Source: JASMHC01 sp964453855
Lineage (GTDB): Bacteria; Pseudomonadota; Alphaproteobacteria; Rhodobacterales; Rhodobacteraceae
DNA: 32,949 nt
Reading direction: 5' to 3'
Assembly (NCBI GenBank): GCA_964453855.1
Contig: CAYVRN010000029.1
Location: 1-32,949, forward strand
Below, in pieces: positions 24,583-31,873 of this stretch. How positions within the stretch are numbered: position 1 is the first letter of the stretch; each line of letters starts with the position of its first letter. The translations under genes and the position numbers were made by a program. The notes under the pieces were generated by a model. It saw only the letters and a program-made list of their open reading frames with translations. It was not told the DNA's origin and made no database searches.

Positions 24583-24682
24583 NNNNNNNNNNNNNNNNNN
24601 NNNNNNNNNNNNNNNNNNNNNNNNNNNNNNNNNNNNNNNNNNNNNNNNNNNNNNNNNNNNNNNNNNNNNNNNNNNNNNNNNN
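24583..24682. other. Scaffold gap of 100 N between dnaX and the aldolase-family gene
   Basis: Exactly 100 undetermined bases, a placeholder of unknown true length. It covers the divergent promoter region of dnaX and of the aldolase-family gene, whose first ATG is the first known base after the gap. In many alphaproteobacteria the 4.5S SRP RNA gene (ffs) is near dnaX; it could be hidden here, but nothing in the sequence shows it. Confidence 0.97.
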
Positions 24683-25429
24683 ATGACCAACACCATCAGC
24701 GCCGAGGAATGGCAGCTTCGTTGCGATCTGGCCGCAAGCTACCGTTTGTTCGTCAAACTAGGCTGGACCGATCTGATTTTCACCCACCTCAGCGCCCGTG
24801 TGCCGGGGCAGTCCGATCAATATCTGATGAACCCCTACGGATTGCTGTTCACCGAAATCACGCCGCATAACCTGATCAAGGTGGATTTTGACGGCAAGGT
24901 GATCGCGGGCGACTACCCTTACAACAATGCAGGGCACGAAATTCATACGGCGATCCTCAAGGCGCGGCCTGATGTGCAGGTGGCGATGCACAGCCACACA
25001 CGGGCAGGTGCGGCTGTGTCTGCAATGGGCGAGGGCGTTTTGCCCCTGTCCCAGCACGCGATGGAGATCGTCGATCTGATTTGCTACCACCCCTACACTT
25101 ACGCACCCGACAGCGATCTTGAATGCGAGCGTCTGGCGGCGGACATAGGCGATAAGTGGCTCATGGTGATGCACAACCACGGGCTTTTGTCGGCAGGGCG
25201 CACCGTGGCCGAGGCGTTTTACAACCTGTACATGCTGGAAATGGCCTGCAAAATTCAGGTAGATGTTCTAAGCGCGTCGAAAAAGCCGGTATTGCCTGAT
25301 CCCGAGGCCGTCGCTTCGTTAACCCGCCATACCGCCATGTCGCCCGACGGGCCGCACAAATACATGGACGACACATGGCAGGCGATGCTTCGGTGGCTCA
25401 AACAGGACGGGATTGATTGGATCAGGTAG
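24683..25429 (+). CDS. Class II aldolase/adducin family protein
   Basis: 248 residues from the ATG at the gap edge. The zinc-binding histidines of the fold are visible in AMHSHTRAG (HSH) and in MVMHNHGLLSAG; NNAGHEIHTAIL and YMLEMACKIQ are also typical. Family members are aldolases or epimerases such as L-fuculose-phosphate aldolase, or sugar decarboxylases, but the specific substrate is not evident. MTNTISAEEWQLRCDLAA looks like a natural N-terminus, though the true start could lie within the gap. Its last 8 bases overlap the convergent metallophosphoesterase gene. Confidence 0.88.
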   Translation: MTNTISAEEWQLRCDLAASYRLFVKLGWTDLIFTHLSARVPGQSDQYLMNPYGLLFTEITPHNLIKVDFDGKVIAGDYPYNNAGHEIHTAILKARPDVQVAMHSHTRAGAAVSAMGEGVLPLSQHAMEIVDLICYHPYTYAPDSDLECERLAADIGDKWLMVMHNHGLLSAGRTVAEAFYNLYMLEMACKIQVDVLSASKKPVLPDPEAVASLTRHTAMSPDGPHKYMDDTWQAMLRWLKQDGIDWIR

Positions 25430-26156
25430 CGTGGGTGATCTCTACACGTCCCTGATCGGTCAGCAACCAGCAATCGCGCCCTTCTATGACTGCCGCTGCA
25501 ATCGGGTGACCATAGCCTGCGCCTGCGTCCAGATTGATGCGGTTGCCATAATGCGTGGCTTGTTTGACCGGTGTGTGACCGTGGATAATCAGATAGGGAT
25601 GCGGTTCGGTGTAGCTGTGAAACTCATCCCTGATCCAGACAAGATCCTGTTCAACCTGTTGATCCAAAGGAACCTCTGGCCGAATGCCCGCATGAACGAA
25701 CAAAAGGTCATCTTGCTGGAAAGTCAGATCAAGACCGCGAATAAACTCAAGATGGCTTTGTGGCACAGCTTCGCGTGCGTCGGCCAGAACCTCGAAATGG
25801 CGGCGGCCTTCTTTGACTTCAACCCCGTAGGACGCCATTGTTTCAATGCCCCCAAGCCGTTCGTGAAACCAGCTATAGCCGATCAGAAACTGAGGGTCGA
25901 ACCGCATGGGTTCGGCAAAGAAATATTCCATCAACCGGTCATGGTTGCCTTTTAGAAAGGTCCAGTTACAGCCCGCCTGTTGCCCGTCGATCAGCATTTG
26001 CAGCACGTCTTTGCTGTCCGGCCCGCGGTCGATGTAGTCGCCCAGAAACACGATTTTGGCATCCTTGCCGCCATCGCGTTCGATCAGGTCTAGAACATGC
26101 GCCAGCTTGTCGGCATGGCCGTGAATGTCGGGGATGGCATAGATCGGAGCTGTCAT
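25422..26156 (-). CDS. Metallophosphoesterase (PPP-type serine/threonine phosphatase-like)
   Basis: 244 residues with the complete PPP metal-binding set: DIHGH (Asp10, His12), GDYIDRG (Asp40), GNHD (Asn71, His72), a later histidine in FVHAGIRP and HGHTPV. This is the bacterial PrpA/ApaH-related group, which hydrolyses phosphoproteins or dinucleoside polyphosphates; the sequence does not decide between them. It lies 50 bases downstream of the cupin gene on the same strand but has no clear Shine-Dalgarno. Its 3' end overlaps the aldolase-family gene by 8 bases. Confidence 0.9.
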   Translation of the reverse strand: MTAPIYAIPDIHGHADKLAHVLDLIERDGGKDAKIVFLGDYIDRGPDSKDVLQMLIDGQQAGCNWTFLKGNHDRLMEYFFAEPMRFDPQFLIGYSWFHERLGGIETMASYGVEVKEGRRHFEVLADAREAVPQSHLEFIRGLDLTFQQDDLLFVHAGIRPEVPLDQQVEQDLVWIRDEFHSYTEPHPYLIIHGHTPVKQATHYGNRINLDAGAGYGHPIAAAVIEGRDCWLLTDQGRVEITHAT

Positions 26157-26206
26157 GCGTTTGGTGTTACCGCAGGAGCTGGCCTGAGGAAAGGCAGGTC
26201 ATTGCC

Positions 26207-26818
26207 CTAAGCTGCGTGTGTCCCAAAGGCATCCGTGCCGTGATGCACCCGATAGCTTTCGATTCCGATATCACCGGACCACCGCCATAGGGCCACGACG
26301 CCTTCGTCTCCGGTCTGGCAGGCATGGGGCAGGTAGGTCGAGTGATGCACCGAAGACCCCGCTGTCATCTCGCGCTGGGCGTCTCCCGCCGTCCAAAGTG
26401 CGCGTCCGGCGATGATCACATAGGTTTCGACCGCTGCGTGCGAGTGCAGCCCGTAGCGCGTGTTGGGCTTTTGGTAATACATACCGGCCCGCAGGGTTGG
26501 GCAATAAAGTGGGGCATCTGGCCCCATCAGATTCAGCACGGAATAAAGGGCGTCATCATCGGCAGAAACCTGATCCGCGACGGGGTTGTGCCCCCAAGGA
26601 AGATGATCATGTGCGGCCAAGGCGGCATGGGCGACCTCTAGCGGCGATGTGGCCAGAAGTGCGCGGATCGCGTCTGATGTATCATTGATCAGGGTCGGAG
26701 CGAACTCAGGGTTTGCGAATGCTTCAAGCTGATCGGCAGTTTGTGTTGCGCACTCACGCCCCTCGGCGTGAAACACCGCAGCCATTTCGGCCAAAAATGT
26801 TAAGATAGGGTCGCGCAT
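26207..26818 (-). CDS. Cupin protein of the dimethylsulfoniopropionate (DMSP) lyase family
   Basis: 203 residues from an ATG with AGGAAG upstream; an earlier ATG at 26860 would add 14 unlikely residues. The C-terminal half is a cupin barrel with the metal/catalytic set expected of DddQ/DddL-type lyases: His125, His127, Glu131 and Tyr133 (LHSHAAVETYV) and His165 (LPHACQTGD), then ALWRWSGDI. Such enzymes cleave DMSP to dimethyl sulfide and acrylate, a roseobacter trait. I cannot tell DddQ from DddL or a non-DMSP relative. No acrylate-use genes or DMSP transporter lie beside it; the upstream gene is a P450. Confidence 0.75.
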   Translation of the reverse strand: MRDPILTFLAEMAAVFHAEGRECATQTADQLEAFANPEFAPTLINDTSDAIRALLATSPLEVAHAALAAHDHLPWGHNPVADQVSADDDALYSVLNLMGPDAPLYCPTLRAGMYYQKPNTRYGLHSHAAVETYVIIAGRALWTAGDAQREMTAGSSVHHSTYLPHACQTGDEGVVALWRWSGDIGIESYRVHHGTDAFGTHAA

Positions 26819-26893
26819 CTTGGTCTTCCTAAACGGATGCAGGGCAAGTTTCCCGACCAATAGGTGAATCGTAATGGCTGTAGTTTTCCACAG

Positions 26894-26916
26894 ACGACCT
26901 TGTTCCGGTCGTTTTT
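26894..26916 (+). terminator. Terminator-like hairpin facing the plus strand
   Basis: ACGACC, loop TTGTTCC, GGTCGT, then TTTT on the plus strand, in the 129-base spacer between the P450 and cupin genes (both on the minus strand). No plus-strand gene ends within about 1.4 kb, so its role is unclear. On the minus strand the same stem has no T run after it. Confidence 0.45.
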
Positions 26917-26947
26917 AAAACGCCTGTTTGCGGCAGCGTGTCGTTTT

Positions 26948-28129
26948 TCAGGCCAGATACACCGGCAAGTTCAGCGGCCCCCGAAAGCCGAAACCGCTCC
27001 AGACGACGTCGTCTGGATTGCGAAGCTCCATGTTGGGGAATCGATCAAACAGCATGGGCAGCAGGATATCCGCCAGCATCATCCGCGCGACATGAGTGCC
27101 CTGACAGAAGTGTGGGCCAATACCGAAGCTTTGGTGTGTCTTCTTTTCGCGGAACAGGTCGTAGATCTCGCCGTTTGCGTGCACGTCTTCGTCATGTCCG
27201 GCGCTGGCCTGAGAGGACATAACGACGTCGCCTTTAGGAATAAGGTATCCATCAATTTCCACATCTTCCAACGCCAATCGGCTACCGACTTGAATAGGGG
27301 CGACCCAGCGGACGCCTTCCTCAAAGGCTTCCCCGAACCACTTCGGATCTTCTTTCACAGCGGCAATATGCGCGGGGTTGGTAAGCAACCCGTATAGGAC
27401 CGTGCACAAAGCATCTCGGGGTTCGTTGATGCCGCCTCCGATAGCGATTTTGATATTGGCAAGAATTTGGCTGTAGGGGATTGGGTCAGCAGCGTTCAAC
27501 ATCACCGAAAGCACTGAAGGTCCCTGTTCGATCTTATGACGTTCTCCTTCGCGGGCGATGGTTTCGTTCATCGCGTCGTGGGCTGCATCAACGATAGCAA
27601 AGGGTTCGTCGGCCCAGCCGAAATTCCCGGCCCCGTCGATGAGTGCTTGGCTCCAATGGCACATCTCGGCGTCCGTCGCGCTCTCCATGCCCAGAAGGTT
27701 GGACAGGCACCGTGCGGCAAAGGGAGCGGCAAGATCGTTGAAAAGATCAACTGTTTCGCCTTTTGGTAGGCGGTTAACGTATTCTTTGGCGACATCCGTG
27801 TAGATGCCAGTCCAATGATCCCGAAGTTTTCGGGGCGAAAATGCCGGTGCCATTGCATTGCGTTCGCGCAGATGTTCTTCGCCGTCTTTGCGCATCAGCG
27901 TATGGGCATGAAAGGCCCGTTGCATCGGTGTTCCGGGGTCATCTGCAGAAAAGATTTGGGTCGAGGCTTTGACGAATTTCGTGTGCTCGGCCCGTGTTAC
28001 CAGTGTCCGACCAAGTGCTGGAACCTTAACAACAGGTGCCGAAGCGCGCAGCCGTTTGTAGATGCGGTAGGGATCGCGCACCAGATCGGGAATATTTATG
28101 GAGTCATCAATCGGTGCTGTGCTTGCCAT
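26948..28129 (-). CDS. Cytochrome P450
   Basis: 393 residues, soluble, the normal length of a bacterial P450. The heme-binding loop is FGIGPHFCQGTHVAR with axial Cys342. The K-helix ExxR is EGVR (271-274). The I helix reads IGGGINEPRDAL (about 230-241), where the usual acid-threonine pair is replaced by Asn-Glu-Pro. The start at 28129 is chosen because GAGGAAC lies just upstream; the frame opens at 28150. Substrate unknown. No ferredoxin or reductase is adjacent, so electrons must come from elsewhere. The cupin gene follows 129 bases downstream. Confidence 0.95.
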   Translation of the reverse strand: MASTAPIDDSINIPDLVRDPYRIYKRLRASAPVVKVPALGRTLVTRAEHTKFVKASTQIFSADDPGTPMQRAFHAHTLMRKDGEEHLRERNAMAPAFSPRKLRDHWTGIYTDVAKEYVNRLPKGETVDLFNDLAAPFAARCLSNLLGMESATDAEMCHWSQALIDGAGNFGWADEPFAIVDAAHDAMNETIAREGERHKIEQGPSVLSVMLNAADPIPYSQILANIKIAIGGGINEPRDALCTVLYGLLTNPAHIAAVKEDPKWFGEAFEEGVRWVAPIQVGSRLALEDVEIDGYLIPKGDVVMSSQASAGHDEDVHANGEIYDLFREKKTHQSFGIGPHFCQGTHVARMMLADILLPMLFDRFPNMELRNPDDVVWSGFGFRGPLNLPVYLA

Positions 28130-28198
28130 GGGGTTCCTCTGCCAAGGCAAGGATTGACCGGACCTGCGGAAAAATCAAGGTAGTTTACTTGTTAACAA

Positions 28199-28228
28199 AA
28201 AACGCCGCTCCGAATGGAGCGGCGTTTT
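28199..28228. terminator. Bidirectional-looking intrinsic terminator after serA
   Basis: AAAACGCCGCTCC, loop GAAT, GGAGCGGCGTTTT: a perfect 13-bp stem flanked by A and T runs. It lies 23 bases past the serA stop on the minus strand and isolates the serC-serA operon from the P450 gene. Confidence 0.93.
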
Positions 28229-28250
28229 GTTCTTCAAATCGTGTGAAGAA

Positions 28251-29849
28251 TTATTTTACTTCAAACTCAAGCGGCTTGATCTGACGGAACAGTCCGGTCT
28301 CTGCCAGTTTGGCGCGGGCCTCGGCCGGAACCGGCTCATCCACGTATAGAAGTGCAATCGCTTCGCCACCCGCCTCGTTTCGGCCCAAGGTGAAGTTTGC
28401 GATGTTGACGCCATTGTCGCCCATGGTTTGACCCAGTGCGCCGATGATACCCGGGACGTCTTCGTTGGTGGTGTAGAGCATGTGTGCGCCGACTTCGGCG
28501 TCGATGTTGATGCCTTTGATCTGGATGAAACGCGGCTTGCCGTCGCTAAAGACAGTACCGGCAATCGAGCGCTCGCGTTTCGCTGTGACAACGGTGACTT
28601 TGATGTAGCCGTCAAAGGTGCCCGACTTGTCCTGATTGGTGGTCGAGATTTTGATGCCGCGATCCTTTGCGATCACTGGCGCCGAAACCATGTTCACGTC
28701 GGCACTAACGCGCTTCATGATGCCCGCAATTACCGCACAGTTCAGCGCTTCTAGGTTCATATCGGCGGCGATACCGTCGTACAGGATGTTGATCGCGGTG
28801 ATCGGCTCATCTGTCATTTGACCAGTGAAATTACCCAGATGTCCGCCAAGTTCGATCCACGGCCCCATGACCTTGGCTTCTTCGGCAGTCACAGACGGCA
28901 TGTTCAGCGCATTCTGAACCGCGCCGGTCAGCAGGTAATCGGCCATCTGTTCGGCCACTTGCAGGGCTACGTTTTCCTGCGCTTCGGTGGTTGCCGCGCC
29001 AAGGTGCGGAGTGCAGACCACGTTCGGCAGGTTGAACAGCGGGTTTTCGGTTGCAGGTTCGACAGCGAACACATCGAACGCGGCACCAGCCACGTGACCC
29101 GATTTCAACAGATCGGCCAGCGCCTCTTCGTCCACCAGTCCACCACGTGCGCAGTTGATGATGCGAACGCCTTTTTTGGTTTTCTCAAGGTTTTCGCGGC
29201 TCAGGATGTTCTTGGTCGCGTCCAGCAGCGGCACGTGCAGGGTGATGAAGTCCGAGCGCTTCAGCAGCTCGTCCAGCTCAACTTTCTCGACCTGCATCTT
29301 CTCGGCTTTTTCTTCCGACAGGAACGGGTCAAACGCGATGACTTTCATCTTCAGGCCACGCGCACGGTCGCAGACGATGCCGCCAATGTTGCCCGCGCCG
29401 ATGACGCCAAGGGTTTTGCCGGTCAGCTCGACACCCATGAATTTCGACTTTTCCCATTTGCCCGCGTGGGTCGAAGCAGACGCCTCGGGGATTTGACGAG
29501 CAACGGCGAACATCATCGCGATGGCGTGTTCGGCGGTGGTAATCATGTTGCCGAACGGGGTGTTCATAACGATTACACCTTTTTTCGACGCGGCTTCCTT
29601 GTCGACGTTGTCGGTGCCGATTCCTGCGCGGCCGACGACTTTCAGGTTGGTTGCAGCGTTCAGAATAGTCGGTGTGACTTTGGTGGCCGAGCGGATGGCA
29701 AGGCCGTCATATTGACCGATCACTTCGGCGAGCTTTTCTTTGTCTTTGCCCAGCTCGGGCATGAAATCAACGTCGATGCCACGATCGCGGAAGATCTGGA
29801 CGGCAGTTTCAGACAGTTTGTCAGAGACGAGTACTTTAGGGGCGGCCAT
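28251..29849 (-). CDS. serA: D-3-phosphoglycerate dehydrogenase
   Basis: 532 residues, the long form. The substrate and NAD domains include VGRAGIGTDNVD, LGVIGAGNIGGIV and NCARGGLVDEEAL; the catalytic histidine is His282 (CTPHLGAATTEAQE). An intervening (ASB) domain and a C-terminal ACT domain (MLYTTNEDVPGIIGALG) follow, the region that carries serine feedback control in related enzymes. It makes 3-phosphohydroxypyruvate, the first step of serine synthesis. It lies 94 bases after serC on the same strand with a palindromic repeat in the spacer; AAGGA precedes the ATG. Confidence 0.97.
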   Translation of the reverse strand: MAAPKVLVSDKLSETAVQIFRDRGIDVDFMPELGKDKEKLAEVIGQYDGLAIRSATKVTPTILNAATNLKVVGRAGIGTDNVDKEAASKKGVIVMNTPFGNMITTAEHAIAMMFAVARQIPEASASTHAGKWEKSKFMGVELTGKTLGVIGAGNIGGIVCDRARGLKMKVIAFDPFLSEEKAEKMQVEKVELDELLKRSDFITLHVPLLDATKNILSRENLEKTKKGVRIINCARGGLVDEEALADLLKSGHVAGAAFDVFAVEPATENPLFNLPNVVCTPHLGAATTEAQENVALQVAEQMADYLLTGAVQNALNMPSVTAEEAKVMGPWIELGGHLGNFTGQMTDEPITAINILYDGIAADMNLEALNCAVIAGIMKRVSADVNMVSAPVIAKDRGIKISTTNQDKSGTFDGYIKVTVVTAKRERSIAGTVFSDGKPRFIQIKGINIDAEVGAHMLYTTNEDVPGIIGALGQTMGDNGVNIANFTLGRNEAGGEAIALLYVDEPVPAEARAKLAETGLFRQIKPLEFEVK

Positions 29850-29876
29850 TTTGGTGGTCCTTTGTGTTTGTCGGGT

Positions 29877-29938
29877 GATGGGTGCAAAGCACCCATCCTA
29901 CAAGTGGGGTGGGGTAGAATGGGTGCCTTGCACCCATC
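29877..29938. repeat. Double GATGGGTGC palindrome between serC and serA
   Basis: GATGGGTGC-AAA-GCACCCATC (29877-29897) and ATGGGTGC-CTT-GCACCCATC (29919-29938) are two hairpins, and with CTAC/GTAG between them they also form one long inverted repeat. The same hairpin recurs after serB at 32749-32769. It lies in the serC-serA spacer and could act as an mRNA 3'-end or processing structure. Confidence 0.75.
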
Positions 29939-29943
29939 AATGT

Positions 29944-31089
29944 TTATGCTTGCGCGGCTATTTCGGCTTCGAATGCCCATGCCAACCAAGGCAGCATCGC
30001 TTTGATGTCCGAGGTTTCAACCGTGCCGCCGCACCAAACGCGCAGTCCGGCAGGCGCATCACGATAGGCGCCGATGTCATAGGCGATGCCTTCGGCTTCC
30101 AGACGTTTTGCAACGGCTTTGGCAAAGGTCGCGCCGTCCTGAATGCGGTCGTCGGTGAACTTCAGGCAGACCGAGGTGTTCGAGCGGGTCGCCTCATCGG
30201 CTGCAAGGTTCGCGATCCAGTCGTTGGCGTCGCAGAAATCAAAGATCGCCTGCGCGTTGGCATCCGCACGGGCAATCAAGCCCTGCAAACCGCCGACCGA
30301 GCGTGCCCAGTCTAGAGCAACCAGATAGTCCTCGACCGCCAACATCGACGGCGTGTTGATGGTCTCGCCGCGGAAGATACCCTCGATCAACTTGCCACCC
30401 TTGGTCAGGCGGAAGATTTTCGGCATCGGCCACGCGGGGGTATAGCTTTCCAGTCGTTCGACGGCACGAGGTGACAAGATCAACATACCATGGGCCGCTT
30501 CTCCGCCCAGAACTTTCTGCCAGCTGAACGTGGTCACATCCAGCTTGTCCCAAGGCAGGTCCATCGCAAAGGCCGCGCTGGTGGCGTCGCAGATGGTCAG
30601 ACCTTCGCGGTCGTCGGCAATCCAGTCGCCGTTCGGAACCCGAACACCAGCGGTGGTGCCGTTCCATGTGAACACAACGTCATTGGCAAAATTGACGGTG
30701 TTTAGGTCAACGATTTCGCCGTACTCGGCGGTTTTCACCTCGGCGTCGATTTTCAACTGTTTCACCACATCGGTGACCCAGCCCGATCCGAACGATTCCC
30801 AAGCCAGCATCTCGGCTTTGCGTTCGCCAAGGAGGCTCCACATGGCCATTTCAACAGCGCCGGTATCCGACGCCGGCACGATGCCAATTTTGTAATCAGC
30901 GGGAATACCTAGAATTTCACGGGTGCCTTCGATTGCCGCTTTCAGCTTTTCTTTGCCAACGCCAGCACGGTGCGAACGGCCCAAAGGCGCGTCAGCAAGG
31001 TTATTCAAATCAAAGGTGGGGATTTTGGCGCAGGGGCCAGAAGAAAACCGCGGATTAGCCGGCCGCGATGCCGGTTGCTGTATAGCCAT
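29944..31089 (-). CDS. serC: Phosphoserine aminotransferase
   Basis: 381 residues, the alphaproteobacterial form of SerC. The pyridoxal-phosphate lysine is Lys192 in TFSWQKVLGGE; other landmarks are RFSSGPCAK, LGRSHRAGVGKEKL and FRGETINTPSMLAVEDY. It converts 3-phosphohydroxypyruvate and glutamate to phosphoserine and 2-oxoglutarate. It heads a serC-serA operon and is preceded by two stacked hairpins (31114-31159) that probably form its regulatory leader; AAGGG lies eight bases before the ATG. Confidence 0.97.
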   Translation of the reverse strand: MAIQQPASRPANPRFSSGPCAKIPTFDLNNLADAPLGRSHRAGVGKEKLKAAIEGTREILGIPADYKIGIVPASDTGAVEMAMWSLLGERKAEMLAWESFGSGWVTDVVKQLKIDAEVKTAEYGEIVDLNTVNFANDVVFTWNGTTAGVRVPNGDWIADDREGLTICDATSAAFAMDLPWDKLDVTTFSWQKVLGGEAAHGMLILSPRAVERLESYTPAWPMPKIFRLTKGGKLIEGIFRGETINTPSMLAVEDYLVALDWARSVGGLQGLIARADANAQAIFDFCDANDWIANLAADEATRSNTSVCLKFTDDRIQDGATFAKAVAKRLEAEGIAYDIGAYRDAPAGLRVWCGGTVETSDIKAMLPWLAWAFEAEIAAQA

Positions 31090-31113
31090 TTATGCTACCC
31101 TTACAGATAAATG

Positions 31114-31159
31114 CCTCTCGTTGGGGAGAGGTGTCCCAATGACCGAGATACGTGGGACA
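31114..31159 (-). promoter_or_regulatory. Candidate serC leader RNA (serC motif)
   Basis: On the minus strand, upstream of serC: hairpin TGTCCCA ... TGGGACA (31159-31132, 14-nt loop) is directly followed by hairpin CCTCTC-CCCAAC-GAGAGG (31131-31114). They end 25 bases before the serC ATG, with the Shine-Dalgarno between. A conserved serC RNA motif is known in the 5' UTR of serC-serA operons of Alphaproteobacteria; position and layout fit it. The ligand or mechanism is unknown to me. Confidence 0.6.
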
Positions 31160-31246
31160 TCAGGACTGTGCAAGCGCAGAAATGTCACATCGGCGTCGCT
31201 TTGGTCATTTTTTACGACCTTGCGCGACGCCTATCGGAAACTCGGG

Positions 31247-31765
31247 TTACAGGGCGGCTCCGTATGCCGCCCGCAATTCATCCAGGCCTTGCGCTGTGGC
31301 CGGACCCGAGGTTGACCAAAGAACTTCGCCCGATTTGCGGACCAAAAGCACGCGGATATCGTTGCGGCCGGAGAATCCCAGCGGATCATTGACCAGTGCA
31401 GGGTTTTCGTAAAGGGTGATGGTTCTGGCGCGCATTGCGGTGTCTGTAATGCCCGAGCGCATCCCGTTATCGACAAAGCCGCGCATCATGCGGGCCGCTT
31501 TTCCAACAACAGGGACTTCAACAAATTCTGGTCCGCGATACGGATCAAGTCCCAGACCGTAGACCCATGTGTTTACATCCTCTTGCTGGTTTTGCTTGTA
31601 GGCGATGAACATGATGGTCACGTCACCCGGCAGATCTGCCGGAAGTGTTTTGCTATCGCCGTTCAGGTCGTCAGCTGTCACTGTCGGAAAGATCGCATCC
31701 GCCATGGCAGCAATCGGTGCAACGGAAAGACCAAGGGCTAGGGCGAAAGCCGGTGCTATTCTCAT
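31247..31765 (-). CDS. Exported protein with thioredoxin-like fold but no cysteine
   Basis: 172 residues with a signal peptide (MRIAPAFALALGLSVAPIAAMA, cleavage near residue 22). The mature part (TIMFIAYKQNQQEDVNTW, FVEVPVVGKAARMMRGFVDNGM, RARTITLYENP, DIRVLLVRKSGEVLWSTSG) has the strand-helix spacing of peroxiredoxin/ATP10-like thioredoxin folds but no cysteine, so it cannot be a redox enzyme of that type. Function unknown. It lies between serC and serB; its stop is 157 bases upstream of the serC start on the same strand, so the serC leader lies downstream of it. Confidence 0.75.
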   Translation of the reverse strand: MRIAPAFALALGLSVAPIAAMADAIFPTVTADDLNGDSKTLPADLPGDVTIMFIAYKQNQQEDVNTWVYGLGLDPYRGPEFVEVPVVGKAARMMRGFVDNGMRSGITDTAMRARTITLYENPALVNDPLGFSGRNDIRVLLVRKSGEVLWSTSGPATAQGLDELRAAYGAAL

Positions 31766-31873
31766 AACAAATCTCCTTTGTTTCCCTTGATACGCTGCAG
31801 GTGCAACATCGGATCACTTGGCCTTTTTTGCGAACCATGCGATAGGGCGGGAAAGTTGAGCCGGAGAAGCCCC

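Noticed and set aside
24149..25429. Open frame running through the N gap into the aldolase-family gene
   Set aside because: The upstream part is antisense to dnaX and is joined only because the placeholder N run keeps the frame open.
28818..30005. 395-codon plus-strand open frame opposite serA
   Set aside because: It is antisense to a full-length, motif-complete serA and has no recognisable sequence; long antisense frames are expected from the codon use of GC-rich genes.
31150..31190. Sigma-70-type promoter TTGCAC-17-TATCTC upstream of serC
   Set aside because: The match is poor and its -10 would fall inside the first leader hairpin; leader RNA is the better reading.
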